Positions 1-8,172 are shown, counted from the stretch's first letter. The stretch is DNA of 28,771 bases from JAFGTP01 sp964472715 (GCA_964472715.1 CAYYMT010000042.1:1-28771), one strand, 5' to 3'. Notes: generated from the sequence alone by a model not told the origin. A program made the numbers and translations.

Positions 1-1828
1 TCGGGTCAAGGCCAAATCCCACCGGATCTTTATAATAATACCCTTGAAGAATTCGTTGTGTCATAGTATTTGGCGTTGATGAATAAATCTCACTGTATTC
101 GGGCATTTGGACAAATTTACCATACTGGAAAAAGAACAGCGTTTTTGATCCCGGTATAAATGAGACGCCAAGTCGGGGTTGAATTTCAAGAAAAGGGCCA
201 TGGTCTTTCCAGGCTTCATCCGCAATAAAATCGGCAGTTTCCATCACAGCCGGATTGGTCGGATTTTTCAGATCTTTATCATCAGCATCAAAATAATCAA
301 TTCTCAATCCGGCGTTTAAAACCAAATTGTTATAGGTTACCTGGTCCTGAAGGTAAACGGACAAATTAACCGGCTTTTTAGGCGCATCTGCAATGGCAAG
401 TAGATTTCCTTCATCATCATAATATCTTTTCTCTTTTTCGATTTCATTGCCATAAATATCAAAGCCATAGCCATCAACAGCGCCATATTCCTGCCAAAGG
501 TCAGCCGGCATCTCCACAATACTGTGCCAGTTTTTTATATTTGAATATTTTTTACCGGTAATACGTCCCATTACTGATGGCGCAATATCAAAATGGCGAA
601 TAGAATACTGACGCCAGTCTATGCCAACTTTTGCTTTATGATGGTCAGGAAAATTAAGTTGATAGTCTGCTTTCACACCGACATACTGCTGTTTATTATG
701 AAAATACCAGTTAGGGATATCGCCATTTCGACTAAAATGGAAACCCTGTAAATTATAATCAGGTAAAATGCCATAGTAAGTATCGTGATTGTAAACGACC
801 GGTTCATCATAATGTTTTTCCGAATAATCATAGACCGCTGTACTGTCGTACCATTTTTCCCAGTCATGACCAAACCAGCTGTCACCACGTTCATTATCAG
901 CATTAAAGTAACTCAATTGAACTTCCAGCAAAGATTGATTGTCAAATGACTTTGTGAACTTTGATGTCAATAGTGTGGAAGTGTAATCATTATAGGGAAT
1001 TCTGTCATTCAGGATGTTTAACATCGGCGCAGAGCAGACATCTTCCCTGTCATTCTGGTACAATGCTCCCAAAGTTATTTTCACCGGCAGATCAAAGGTG
1101 ACTGTGGCATTCACTGATTTCCCCACAAATTCCTGGTTCGGAGTGAATCCATCAGGATAAATAAGATTGATAGAATCTTCATGAATATCAACATAATGAC
1201 TCATATCGGTCAGGTTCTTAAATTCAAATCCTTTACTGAATCTTACAGCATTGTCTTTCCGCCTGCGATATTCACCGGCAACAAAAAATTTGATCTTATC
1301 GGATATTAACGGGCCGCTTAGCGTAGCCACGCCAGTTTGATGACCGTACATGTAAGTATTGAACCACTTGCGTCCTTTTTCCGGATTACCAAAGCCATCG
1401 GTCCGAAAATCAAATGAACCCGTTAGTTTTGAACCACCGGTTTTCAATTCACTATTAACAATCCCGGACATGTACCCGCCCCATTCAGCGCTGAAATTAC
1501 CCGGCATAATTTCCAGGTAACGAATAGCTTCCGGAATGACATACACTGCATTTGTATTGGACAGCGGATTAGTCGTGGAAATACCATTGATATAAAAACC
1601 GACTTCCGCACTCCGTCCGCCCCGAATATGAATATCATTATTGTGTATCGAAAGTCCCGGCCTGTTAGCAATTACAGATTGAAAATCCCGCACCGGCAGC
1701 CGGTCAATCAGATCACTGCTGATGATAGTTTTACCAACTGTTACAGAATCCGATAACGCTTCATTACTATCTTCTGCAAAAACCATTACAGAAAAAATAA
1801 AAAGAAATAAAATAAGTTGCCGTACCAA
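1..1828 (-). CDS. TonB-dependent outer-membrane receptor, partial (C-terminus off the left edge)
   Basis: An open frame of 609 codons runs without a stop from 1828 to the window edge. It begins with a Sec signal peptide (hydrophobic core about residues 5-17, likely cleavage after VFA at 18) and continues with a plug domain (about 30-150) containing IHIRGGRSAEVGFYINGI, then long alternating aromatic beta-strand segments typical of the barrel. Such receptors import iron chelates, vitamins or oligosaccharides with TonB energy; the ligand cannot be told. I chose the TTG at 1828 because GGGAG lies 7 bases upstream. An in-frame ATG at 1855 would add nine residues but has no ribosome-binding site. 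No N-terminal carboxypeptidase-regulatory domain is visible, unlike many Bacteroidetes SusC-type receptors. The family call is firm; the start and substrate are not. Confidence 0.88.
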   Translation of the reverse strand, partial: MVRQLILFLFIFSVMVFAEDSNEALSDSVTVGKTIISSDLIDRLPVRDFQSVIANRPGLSIHNNDIHIRGGRSAEVGFYINGISTTNPLSNTNAVYVIPEAIRYLEIMPGNFSAEWGGYMSGIVNSELKTGGSKLTGSFDFRTDGFGNPEKGRKWFNTYMYGHQTGVATLSGPLISDKIKFFVAGEYRRRKDNAVRFSKGFEFKNLTDMSHYVDIHEDSINLIYPDGFTPNQEFVGKSVNATVTFDLPVKITLGALYQNDREDVCSAPMLNILNDRIPYNDYTSTLLTSKFTKSFDNQSLLEVQLSYFNADNERGDSWFGHDWEKWYDSTAVYDYSEKHYDEPVVYNHDTYYGILPDYNLQGFHFSRNGDIPNWYFHNKQQYVGVKADYQLNFPDHHKAKVGIDWRQYSIRHFDIAPSVMGRITGKKYSNIKNWHSIVEMPADLWQEYGAVDGYGFDIYGNEIEKEKRYYDDEGNLLAIADAPKKPVNLSVYLQDQVTYNNLVLNAGLRIDYFDADDKDLKNPTNPAVMETADFIADEAWKDHGPFLEIQPRLGVSFIPGSKTLFFFQYGKFVQMPEYSEIYSSTPNTMTQRILQGYYYKDPVGFGLDP

Positions 1829-1855
1829 ACTAAAACTCCCTTTAATAAAACTCAT

Positions 1856-2237
1856 TATCTAAAATATGAGTATTCATTTATAATCAATAATGATTAAAAT
1901 AGTGAATTAGCGATATAATAACAAGTTTAGATAGAATAATCAGGTAATTTTATAAAATATCCGGAAATACTCCGAGATTTACAGACATTAGGAAAGCACT
2001 AATCTTCGGAGGTTCCGGAAACCTCAGAGGGCAGTCAACTACCAGGTTTTGCAGATTCATTGCTGGCCATTTTCTTAAGTCATGTATTACATCAATGCTC
2101 ATGGGAGGGTTCTAATTTTGCGACGAAAACATAACTCAAGAAAATTTGAGGGCATCAAAATAGCAATCAGATAAGAATGTTTCCCTGTTAATATTGCCAA
2201 TGCTGTTGTAATTTTATATCAGTTTAAAAGGATCAAT
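1856..2237. other. Intergenic region between divergent receptor and acetyltransferase genes
   Basis: No coding frame of note. It holds an inverted repeat at 1881-1896 near the receptor start and a short hairpin at 2009-2025 (GAGGTT, 5-base loop, AACCTC), preceded by CTTCG and resembling the small hairpins of the 7.7-8.5 kb repeat island. The acetyltransferase ribosome-binding site (AAAGGA) lies at its right end. Confidence 0.6.
1881..1896. promoter_or_regulatory. Operator-like inverted repeat upstream of TonB receptor
   Basis: TAATCA, 4-base spacer, TGATTA is a perfect 6+6 inverted repeat 26 bases upstream of the upstream ATG and 53 upstream of the preferred TTG. Position and symmetry would suit a dimeric repressor such as a metal or nutrient regulator. 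AT-rich palindromes arise easily by chance, and it does not match a clean Fur box. Confidence 0.3.
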
Positions 2238-2810
2238 ATGAGCATTTATATCAATGAAAAAATCTTTGATGCGTTTCCTGAATTTAAAAGTGACCGGTTA
2301 CTTTTCAGGGAATTTAATGAGGATGATGCAGAAAACCTGTTCCGTATTCGTTCCCATGAAGCAGTAATGCGATATATGGATTCCTATCCGGAACCCAATG
2401 TCAAAGCAATTAAAAACCGGATTCATGAAATGCAATTGCAATTCCAACTAAAGATAGGTCTTAACTGGGTAATTGCAGAAAAAGCAACCGACAAAATGAT
2501 CGGTTACTATGGAATTTGGAAAATTGACAAGGAAAATTGCCGGGGTGAAATCGGCTATGCCCTGGACCATGATTATTGGGGGCAGGGCTATATGCCGGAA
2601 GCCTTTCAAACTCTAATTCCCTTTGGGTTTTACCAACTGAATCTTCACAGCTACGAAGCCAATGTCAACCCAAAAAATCAAAACTCCAAGCGACTCCTAG
2701 AAAAAGTCGGATTTAAACAAGAAGCCTATTTCCGTGAAAACTTTCTTTTTGCCGGAAAATTCCTGGATACCATCACCTATTCCCTGCTGGAGCGGGACTA
2801 CAAATTCTAA
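2238..2810 (+). CDS. GNAT family N-acetyltransferase (RimJ/RimL-like)
   Basis: A 190-residue protein with the layout of the ribosomal-protein or small-molecule acetyltransferases of the RimJ/RimL branch. It has an N-terminal SDRLLFREFNEDDAENLF segment (18-35), the acetyl-CoA pyrophosphate-binding loop in YWGQGYMPEAF (113-123), and the C-terminal NVNPKNQNSKRLLEKVGF signature (142-159) where a side chain usually contacts the pantetheine. Length is normal for the family. AAAGGA sits 6 bases before the ATG. The target could be a ribosomal protein N-terminus, an amino acid or an antibiotic. The gene stands alone, divergent from the receptor gene, so context does not narrow it. Confidence 0.88.
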   Translation: MSIYINEKIFDAFPEFKSDRLLFREFNEDDAENLFRIRSHEAVMRYMDSYPEPNVKAIKNRIHEMQLQFQLKIGLNWVIAEKATDKMIGYYGIWKIDKENCRGEIGYALDHDYWGQGYMPEAFQTLIPFGFYQLNLHSYEANVNPKNQNSKRLLEKVGFKQEAYFRENFLFAGKFLDTITYSLLERDYKF

Positions 2811-2946
2811 TTTTTATCGCAGAGACGAATTCTAATTCATAATTTTTCCGGCGGCGTCCGGGTTTTCAGGCGGTTTTTGCCAAAATTTTCTGGCACCGGC
2901 AGCATATCATATGGTGATCCGATATACTCCTTAACAAAAACGCAAT

Positions 2947-3390
2947 TTATAACTCAACGATTGTAATGCCTTTATTATGTTGATTCAGGTCTTCTTCATC
3001 CTTTAAAAAGGGGAAGCGCCGTAGTAATTGTTTACAGGCTTTGGGTGTAAATCCTTCTCCGGGAATGACATTACGGATAATGCCGGTATTTTTCATTCGT
3101 CTTAATTCATCCCGCAGAGCAATCCGGATCTTGCCCCCTTCTCCGCTGCTGCCATAGCCGTGAACCAGCTTAACAACCGCATATTGATTTCTCCGGGCCC
3201 GCTGCAATTCTTGTTTTGCCCGTCGTAATGCTTCATTGACTGTAGGTAAGCCGATTTTAATATTTATTTTTTGAATTTGCGCGGATTTAATGGTCGGCTG
3301 CGCTGTTTTCTGTTGTTGAATCATGCCGCAATAGGGACATTTCAGAGCGCTGATATCAATTTCATTTCCGCATCGTTCACATAGTTTCAT
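2947..3390 (-). CDS. Zinc-ribbon plus Smr-domain protein
   Basis: A 147-residue protein with two parts. Residues 4-21 form a short zinc ribbon (C4, C7, C18, C21). Residues 50-125 form a small MutS-related (Smr) domain with the HGYG motif at 77-80 followed by SSGEGGKIRIALRDELR, the usual glycine-rich and basic pattern. Smr domains nick or bind branched nucleic acids, and some act as ribosome-rescue or RNA endonucleases. The zinc ribbon may help bind nucleic acid; that is inference. The in-frame TTG at 3408 lacks a ribosome-binding site and gives six unusual residues, so the ATG at 3390 is preferred. It lies about 95 bases downstream of plsC on the same strand. Confidence 0.8.
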   Translation of the reverse strand: MKLCERCGNEIDISALKCPYCGMIQQQKTAQPTIKSAQIQKINIKIGLPTVNEALRRAKQELQRARRNQYAVVKLVHGYGSSGEGGKIRIALRDELRRMKNTGIIRNVIPGEGFTPKACKQLLRRFPFLKDEEDLNQHNKGITIVEL

Positions 3391-3443
3391 AGTCAATCTT
3401 TTTTGCAAATATAACGGGGTTTCAGGAAAATTACCAATATTTT

Positions 3444-3485
3444 GTTGAGGTTAAGGTTAAGGTTGAGGTTGAGGTTAAGGTTGAG
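3444..3485. repeat. Telomere-like hexamer array, 7 units, directly after plsC stop
   Basis: Seven uninterrupted hexamers of the type GTTGAG or GTTAAG fill 3444-3485. The array ends exactly at the base next to the plsC stop codon (3486-3488). A sister array with the same first four units in the same order lies at 23981-24016. Confidence 0.85.
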
Positions 3486-4022
3486 TTAGAGGTAATCGAT
3501 CAGTTTCTCAACTTTTGCTTTTACATAATCCCGGAGTTCGGTTGTTGACATATTCTTCGCCTGCTCTGGCGTAATAATGTCACCGAAAGCAATTTTTGCC
3601 CGTCCCGGACGAATTACCCGGTGGCCTTTGGGCAATATGGTATACAATCCTGATAACCCAATCGGCACAATCGGCTTACCCGATTCCCTGGCCATATAAA
3701 AGGGCAGTTTCTTAAACTCATGCATTTCACCGGTTACTGTCCGGTGGCCTTCCGGCAATAACATCAGAGACCGGCCGNNNNNNNNNNNNNNNNNNNNNNN
3801 NNNNNNNNNNNNNNNNNNNNNNNNNNNNNNNNNNNNNNNNNNNNNNNNNNNNNNNNNNNNNNNNNNNNNNNNNNNNNTGACCAGTCCCCTTAATCCGGCT
3901 TTTAACCAGGGATCATAGGTCGCCGGTTTGAACAGGTAAGTACACACAATAGCGAATAACAACAATGATAAAAAGTATATTCCGCCAACAAGCCACAAAT
4001 ATGCCGAAACCAAATATTTCAT
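3486..4022 (-). CDS. plsC: 1-acyl-sn-glycerol-3-phosphate acyltransferase, interrupted by a sequencing gap
   Basis: Membrane-bound PlsC-type acyltransferase that adds the second acyl chain during phospholipid synthesis. Visible parts are an N-terminal membrane helix (residues 5-30) and, after the gap, LLPEGHRTVTGEMHEFKK, matching the family EGTRS motif, then GKPIVPIGLSG, the later conserved block. The catalytic HX4D motif is expected inside the run of N (3778-3877) and cannot be checked. About 85 residues normally lie between the flanking segments but only 33 fit, so the gap is probably a placeholder and the true gene longer. The start ATG overlaps the stop of the lipid kinase gene in ATGA, with GAGG upstream; a GTG at 4055 is less likely. 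Confidence 0.8.
   Translation of the reverse strand: MKYLVSAYLWLVGGIYFLSLLLFAIVCTYLFKPATYDPWLKAGLRGLVXXXXXXXXXXXXXXXXXXXXXXXXXXXXXXXXXXGRSLMLLPEGHRTVTGEMHEFKKLPFYMARESGKPIVPIGLSGLYTILPKGHRVIRPGRAKIAFGDIITPEQAKNMSTTELRDYVKAKVEKLIDYL
3778..3877. other. Assembly gap of exactly 100 N
   Basis: One hundred consecutive N inside plsC. The round number is the usual scaffold placeholder for a gap of unknown length, so reading frame and gene length across it are not real data. Confidence 0.97.
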
Positions 4023-4909
4023 TTCCAGAAAACCTCGATATCTTGTTTCAGGCACTCAATTTCTACCGGTGTAATACCAATCAACTCACCGTCCGGCGTT
4101 AATACCTTCGGGCTATCCGTGGTTACTTTTATTTGCCGGGCCTGCCAGGTTTCCACTTCATGAAGATCAACATGCTGACCGGTAAAGACTGTTGGTAAGG
4201 ATTTCAACAATCGTATTCGTCCCATTTTCTGAAGCACAGTAATGTCAAATAAACCATCATCAATTTCAGCTTTCGGAGCCATCAGGAAATTAGAGGTATA
4301 CCGTGTATTGGATATCTCAGTAAAAAGGGCTTCTAATGTGTACAGGTCACCATCTGTTTCCAATTCCAGTTTATGGGGTTTTAAAAATATGGTTTGCCAG
4401 ATAACTCCCAACGTGTAAGCAACATTCCCGAACATTTTCAATTTCCCGGCGGTATCCGTCACATCAGCGACAAAGCCCAGTCCCAAAATATTCAAAAAAT
4501 AATAGCTCTGGCCATGGGTTGTAAATTTACCGACATCTATCTTACGTTTCCTGCCTGCGGCAATTACATCAACGGCCTCTTCAAACCCTAATTCCGCCAG
4601 ATCAAGATCACGGGCAAAGGCGTTTCCGGTGCCAATGGGTATAATACCCAGAGGAATTCTTTTTTTGGACTTATTTTTATAGTATCCGTTAATCACTTCA
4701 AAAAGAGTTCCGTCACCGCCGGCGGCCACCAGCGCGTCAAATTCATCAAAATTGGCATGCTTTACAAGCGTCGTGGCATGCTCCGGATAATCAGTTCTAT
4801 TGATCACGAACTCAATCTTGTTGCTCACCAATTTCTCTTCGACAGCTGGTAAAAGTTTAGCGGCATGTTTATGCCCGGCCCGGGGATTATAGATCAGTAA
4901 AATTTTCAT
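4019..4909 (-). CDS. Diacylglycerol/lipid kinase (YegS/DgkB type)
   Basis: A 296-residue cytoplasmic lipid kinase of the DAGK catalytic family. It begins MKILLIYNPRAG, the first nucleotide-binding segment, and carries GGDGT at 64-68 and PIGTGNAFARD (91-101), the ATP-binding and catalytic-site signatures. It would phosphorylate diacylglycerol or a related lipid to phosphatidate or analogue. The start was chosen at 4909 because GGAGGAACA precedes the ATG; a longer frame to 4999 has no such site. It is translationally coupled to plsC by a 4-base ATGA overlap, which places lipid phosphorylation and acylation in one small phospholipid operon. The gene is divergent from the radical SAM gene. Confidence 0.9.
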   Translation of the reverse strand: MKILLIYNPRAGHKHAAKLLPAVEEKLVSNKIEFVINRTDYPEHATTLVKHANFDEFDALVAAGGDGTLFEVINGYYKNKSKKRIPLGIIPIGTGNAFARDLDLAELGFEEAVDVIAAGRKRKIDVGKFTTHGQSYYFLNILGLGFVADVTDTAGKLKMFGNVAYTLGVIWQTIFLKPHKLELETDGDLYTLEALFTEISNTRYTSNFLMAPKAEIDDGLFDITVLQKMGRIRLLKSLPTVFTGQHVDLHEVETWQARQIKVTTDSPKVLTPDGELIGITPVEIECLKQDIEVFWK

Positions 4910-5000
4910 TGTTCCTCCAACCCTGATTACTGTTTGTGCTAACAGGATATTAATACAGTTAGTATCATTTTCAAATATTTTTTTGTATTTTAATAGCATT

Positions 5001-6125
5001 ATGAAGAAACTAAAGCAAACACTTTCAAGACGTCAATTTTTGGACAGGATATTGAAAACCGGCTGTGGGTCCTGCCTGGCAGCGATACCATTGATGGCCG
5101 GGAATCAGAAAAAATGGCGAAAAGAGGCCGCTTATTACAGTCAGTTAGAGGAACAAAAAGTCCGCTGTGATTTATGTCCCAATGAGTGTATTATTAAAGA
5201 GGGAAAACGCGGTATTTGCGGGGTGCGTGAAAATCGTGCCGGCACTTTGTTCACCCTGGTCTATGGCCGGCTCTGTTCTATGAATATTGATCCGGTGGAG
5301 AAAAAACCACTTTACCACTTTCTGCCGGGTTCACAATCCCTGTCAATTGCTACTGCAGGATGCAATGTTCATTGTAAATTTTGTCAAAACTGGACCATTG
5401 CTCAGTCCTTGCCCGAAGACATCCGCTATCAATATTATTCACCCGGGACTCTGATAAAGACTGCCAAACAATATGCCGTCCCGATTATTGCTTTTACCTA
5501 TAGCGAGCCGGTGATTTTTTATGAATACATGCTGGATGTGGCAAAACTGGCCAAAAAGAACAATATTAAAACGGTCATGATCACTAACGGCTACATTAAT
5601 CCCGAACCACTTCAGGAATTATGCCGGTATATTTCCGCCATCAAAGTGGATTTCAAAGGCTATTCAGAAGATTTTTACCGGAATATTGTGCGCGGACGGC
5701 TCAAACCTGTATTACATACCATGCAAAGCATTCACGAAAAAAATGTGTGGCTGGAAATTGTTAACCTGGTCATTCCCACTTATAATGATTCTGATGATGA
5801 GCTTAATGGATTGTGCCAGTGGATTGTAACCAATCTTAATACCGATGTGCCGGTCCATTTTTCCAGATTTCAACCCCAGTATCTCATGAAAAATCTGCCG
5901 CCGACGCCCACCAAAACTCTGGAAAAAGCATATCAACTTGCCAAGGCAGCCGGTATAAAACATGTCTACCTTGGAAATATACCGCAAAAAACAACGGATG
6001 ATACCTACTGCCCGGAATGTGATCAATTGATCATCGAACGTCGCGGATATGTTATTCGGGATAATCATTTGGAAAACGGACGCTGTCCTGACTGTGAAGA
6101 GACAATTGCCGGCGTCTGGGAATGA
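5001..6125 (+). CDS. amrS: AmmeMemoRadiSam-type radical SAM enzyme with twin-arginine signal
   Basis: A 374-residue protein of the AmrS family. Residues 9-14 read SRRQFL, a twin-arginine motif, followed by a hydrophobic stretch to about 33. Residues 56-73 hold the family N-terminal cysteines (C56, C59, C63, C73) ending GICGVREN. The radical SAM cluster motif CNVHCKFC is at 121-128, and a zinc ribbon closes the protein (C337, C340, C362, C365). The family is normally linked to Memo and AMMECR1 proteins in an undefined modification; neither partner is in this window. No clear ribosome-binding site precedes the ATG, and an in-frame TTG at 4983 is the only alternative. The stop abuts the convergent msrC stop with no bases between. 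Confidence 0.88.
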   Translation: MKKLKQTLSRRQFLDRILKTGCGSCLAAIPLMAGNQKKWRKEAAYYSQLEEQKVRCDLCPNECIIKEGKRGICGVRENRAGTLFTLVYGRLCSMNIDPVEKKPLYHFLPGSQSLSIATAGCNVHCKFCQNWTIAQSLPEDIRYQYYSPGTLIKTAKQYAVPIIAFTYSEPVIFYEYMLDVAKLAKKNNIKTVMITNGYINPEPLQELCRYISAIKVDFKGYSEDFYRNIVRGRLKPVLHTMQSIHEKNVWLEIVNLVIPTYNDSDDELNGLCQWIVTNLNTDVPVHFSRFQPQYLMKNLPPTPTKTLEKAYQLAKAAGIKHVYLGNIPQKTTDDTYCPECDQLIIERRGYVIRDNHLENGRCPDCEETIAGVWE

Positions 6126-6584
6126 TCAATAAACCATTCCAATAATTATTTCCAGATATTTCCGGTCAATTTCATCAAAAGCACCTGGATCCTTGCTGTC
6201 GACGTCAAAAACACCGGTAATCGCGCCGGATCGATCACGCACCGGAATAACAATTTCCGATTTGGAGCGGCTGTCACAGGCGATATGACCCGGAAATTTT
6301 TCCACATCTTCAACGACAATGGGTTTATTCTCATTGATGCCGGCCCAGCAAACCCCGGTATTTTTTTTCAATACCAGGCAAGCCACGCTGCCCTGATAGG
6401 AAGTAACCGTCAGCTCACCATCAATCAACCGGTAATACCCGGTCCAAAAAAAATGATCCATCTTGTTATGCAAAACTGCCGTGGCCGTTGCGATTCGCGC
6501 CAATGGATCACCGGTTTGCTCAAACAGGGGCTGCAATTGGTCAATGATCCGTTGATAGCGGTTTTCTTTTATTTTGGGCTTCAT
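6126..6584 (-). CDS. msrC: Free methionine-(R)-sulfoxide reductase (GAF fold)
   Basis: A single GAF domain of 152 residues that reduces free methionine-R-sulfoxide using cysteines, an oxidative-damage repair enzyme of the cytoplasm. All three cysteines of the fRMsr family are present at the expected spacing: C69 in VACLVL, C79 in TGVCW and C103 in GHIACDSRSKSEI. The last is the most diagnostic stretch and matches E. coli YebR closely. The start at 6584 has AGGA upstream; the longer frame to 6686 would read through the region after the upstream gene terminator. The C-terminus ends at MVY, and the gene is tail-to-tail with amrS. Confidence 0.93.
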   Translation of the reverse strand: MKPKIKENRYQRIIDQLQPLFEQTGDPLARIATATAVLHNKMDHFFWTGYYRLIDGELTVTSYQGSVACLVLKKNTGVCWAGINENKPIVVEDVEKFPGHIACDSRSKSEIVIPVRDRSGAITGVFDVDSKDPGAFDEIDRKYLEIIIGMVY

Positions 6585-6668
6585 GGTATCCTCATCTTCT
6601 TTGAAAATTAACCCATAACAATAAGGAAATCTGAAATAAAATCCAACAGGCAATTTTTGGAAAAATAC

Positions 6669-6701
6669 AAACCTCCCAAATCTCATAGACCGGGGAGGTT
6701 T
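6669..6701 (-). terminator. Probable terminator of the ECF sigma/membrane protein operon
   Basis: A perfect 9-bp stem (AAACCTCCC with GGGAGGTTT, 15-base loop) lies 18 bases after the stop of the small membrane protein gene. On the minus strand it is followed by GTATTTTT, a modest U-run. The long loop makes it a moderate candidate. Confidence 0.6.
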
Positions 6702-6718
6702 GATAATTCCAGGGAAAC

Positions 6719-7066
6719 TTATCCTTCCGGCTCTTCTTTTATTTCCACTTCGTCACACTGCTCTTCAAATTTCGCTTTAAATTTTTCTTTCCAGTTATTG
6801 GCAAAATGCGCTTTGGGACCGCAGTCGGTTTTGTTGTGTGAATGATGATCATGGCAACCACCTTTGAACAGAATATGAAAGAGGATCACCAGTCCCCAGG
6901 CCTGCCAGTAAGTGATGGTGGGCAATCCGAATATCACCGGCATCAGCCAGTTCCACAGCCACATTACTATAAATCCAAAGAAAAGCGCTAAAATCGCGCC
7001 GACAACCACACCGACAATTCCCCAAAGAATCCATTTTACCGGATTTTTTGCTGTTGAGTGAAACAT
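6719..7066 (-). CDS. Small two-helix membrane protein with His/Cys-rich tail, downstream of ECF sigma factor
   Basis: A 115-residue protein of unknown function. Two hydrophobic helices (12-38, 52-68) flank a short loop NWLMPVIFGLPTITYWQA whose W/P/FGL pattern recurs in small bacterial membrane proteins. Next comes CHDHHSH at 71-77, a further cysteine at 82, and a charged helix (91-115). The clustered His and Cys could bind a metal ion. AAGGAG precedes the ATG. It follows the ECF sigma gene by 40 bases on the same strand, so it may be its regulator, an anti-sigma-like partner, or a target. It has no recognisable zinc-anti-sigma motif (HX3CX2C), so the partner role is inference. Confidence 0.75.
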   Translation of the reverse strand: MFHSTAKNPVKWILWGIVGVVVGAILALFFGFIVMWLWNWLMPVIFGLPTITYWQAWGLVILFHILFKGGCHDHHSHNKTDCGPKAHFANNWKEKFKAKFEEQCDEVEIKEEPEG

Positions 7067-7106
7067 AATTATCTCCTTTTTTTTGATTTTTCAAAATCCA
7101 TTGATC

Positions 7107-7667
7107 TTACTTTATGAATTCATCTTTTAATGTATCTAACGTTTTGCGCAAATTTTTTATGGCATAACGTTTACGGGCCAGTACAGTATTAATGGAAACA
7201 TTTTCTATACCGGCGATCTCTTTAAAGGGTTTTTCTTCAATCACATGCATGATAAATACATTTTTCTGTTCCATTGGCAATTTCTCAATCGCTCCCATAA
7301 TCGCCCGGGTTACTATTTTTCGGGACTGGTCATCCATATCCCGACCCTCATCAATTGCAAAAATTTCTTTGAGTGTGTGATATTCCTCAAGAGGTACAGT
7401 CTGCCGGCTTTTTTTGCGGTACCAGTCGATGATTTTGTTGTTAGCCACAGTGAATAGCCAGCCAAAAAGATTTTCCACCGGCTCAGTGACCGTCAGGCTG
7501 TTCATGGCTTGTAAATAGACGTCATGCAGTATATCTTCGGCGATTTCCAGTTGATTGACTTTCGACTTGATATAATTCAGAAGTCCGGTGCGATTTTTAT
7601 AATAATTTTCTGCCAGTATTTTTTCCATTTTTAAACCAATCATTATTACAATTTTCTCAAAATTCAT
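7107..7667 (-). CDS. ECF-type RNA polymerase sigma factor
   Basis: A 186-residue extracytoplasmic-function sigma factor. Region 2 covers about residues 20-90: EIAEDILHDVYLQAMNS is the core-binding and -10 melting helix, and WLFTVANNKIIDWYRKKSR is region 2.4. Region 4 covers about 125-180 with the helix-turn-helix KPFKEIAGIENVSINTVLAR that reads the -35 element. It directs polymerase to a stress or envelope regulon. The start is uncertain: ATGs at 7667, 7643 and 7628 are all in frame and none has a strong ribosome-binding site. The gene heads a two-gene operon with the membrane protein downstream. The long repeat-rich region upstream is probably its promoter region. Confidence 0.9.
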   Translation of the reverse strand: MNFEKIVIMIGLKMEKILAENYYKNRTGLLNYIKSKVNQLEIAEDILHDVYLQAMNSLTVTEPVENLFGWLFTVANNKIIDWYRKKSRQTVPLEEYHTLKEIFAIDEGRDMDDQSRKIVTRAIMGAIEKLPMEQKNVFIMHVIEEKPFKEIAGIENVSINTVLARKRYAIKNLRKTLDTLKDEFIK

Positions 7668-7731
7668 GAATAATAACGAAAAAGGGAAAGATTTATTGTA
7701 AGATTTTTTTATTTTTCTGGAAGTTTATGTC

Positions 7732-7814
7732 ACTCCTTCGGAGTTGGGTTGAATCCCACTGATGGAATTATAATAATGTCTTCCCTTCGGGAATTAAAAT
7801 AATACAGCCGTATT
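7732..7814. repeat. REP-like hairpin cluster, three units
   Basis: Three perfect 5-bp hairpins in a row: ACTCC-TTC-GGAGT at 7732-7744, TTCCC-TTC-GGGAA at 7781-7793, and AATAC-AGCC-GTATT at 7801-7814. Each is followed by an AT tract of the type ATTATAATAATG or ATTAAAATAAT. Stem sequences differ while loop and tail are kept, as in REP-type elements. Confidence 0.6.
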
Positions 7815-8025
7815 ATAATCCTGTAGCGGCGTGATATAAAAATACTTAAAAAGATAACCTGAATATTAGATGAATTCTGAAATATTTAATATAAACCGCA
7901 TATAATTAATATTTTATAAGGTGATTTTTAGTAGAAGTAATATGTAAAATCCATGGATCTTCCGGCTTTTGTAAATAGAATGATATTCAGGTTAACCCCG
8001 GTATATACCGATAAAATATCCCGCT

Positions 8026-8057
8026 TTTGACGGAAGGAAACCTATCAACGCGAAACA
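8026..8057 (+). repeat. Dispersed 32-bp conserved sequence, copy A
   Basis: Begins TTTGACGGAAGGA and ends GCGAAACA. It matches the reverse strand of 21463-21494 at 28 of 32 positions. Similarity continues more weakly for about 15 bases on the left (sharing AATATC) and about 25 on the right. No coding frame crosses either copy. Confidence 0.75.
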
Positions 8058-8112
8058 GGTATTGTTCATATTTTATGGATAATGCAGAATAAATAACCGA
8101 CTTAGTCTTCGT

Positions 8113-8172
8113 AAGGCTGTTCCAATAAGTCCAATAATTATTAAAAATCGGGGTTATTTCATATTTCGCTGT
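8113..8172 (+). repeat. Diverged copy of the left half of the MITE-like element
   Basis: Sixty bases beginning AAGGCTGT and ending TTTCGCTGT align without gaps to 8209-8268 at about 46 of 60 positions. One ten-base block (GTTATTTCAT) is identical. After it the sequence differs: a hairpin AAACTCT-TTC-AGAGTTT (8174-8190) takes the place of the long palindrome. Confidence 0.7.

Noticed and set aside
1881..1896. Fur box upstream of the TonB receptor
   Set aside because: The palindrome does not fit the GATAATGATAATCATTATC pattern well; reported only as an unassigned inverted repeat.
3444..3485. True telomere or linear replicon end
   Set aside because: The array is only 42 bases, lies inside the scaffold and has a similar array elsewhere within an operon.
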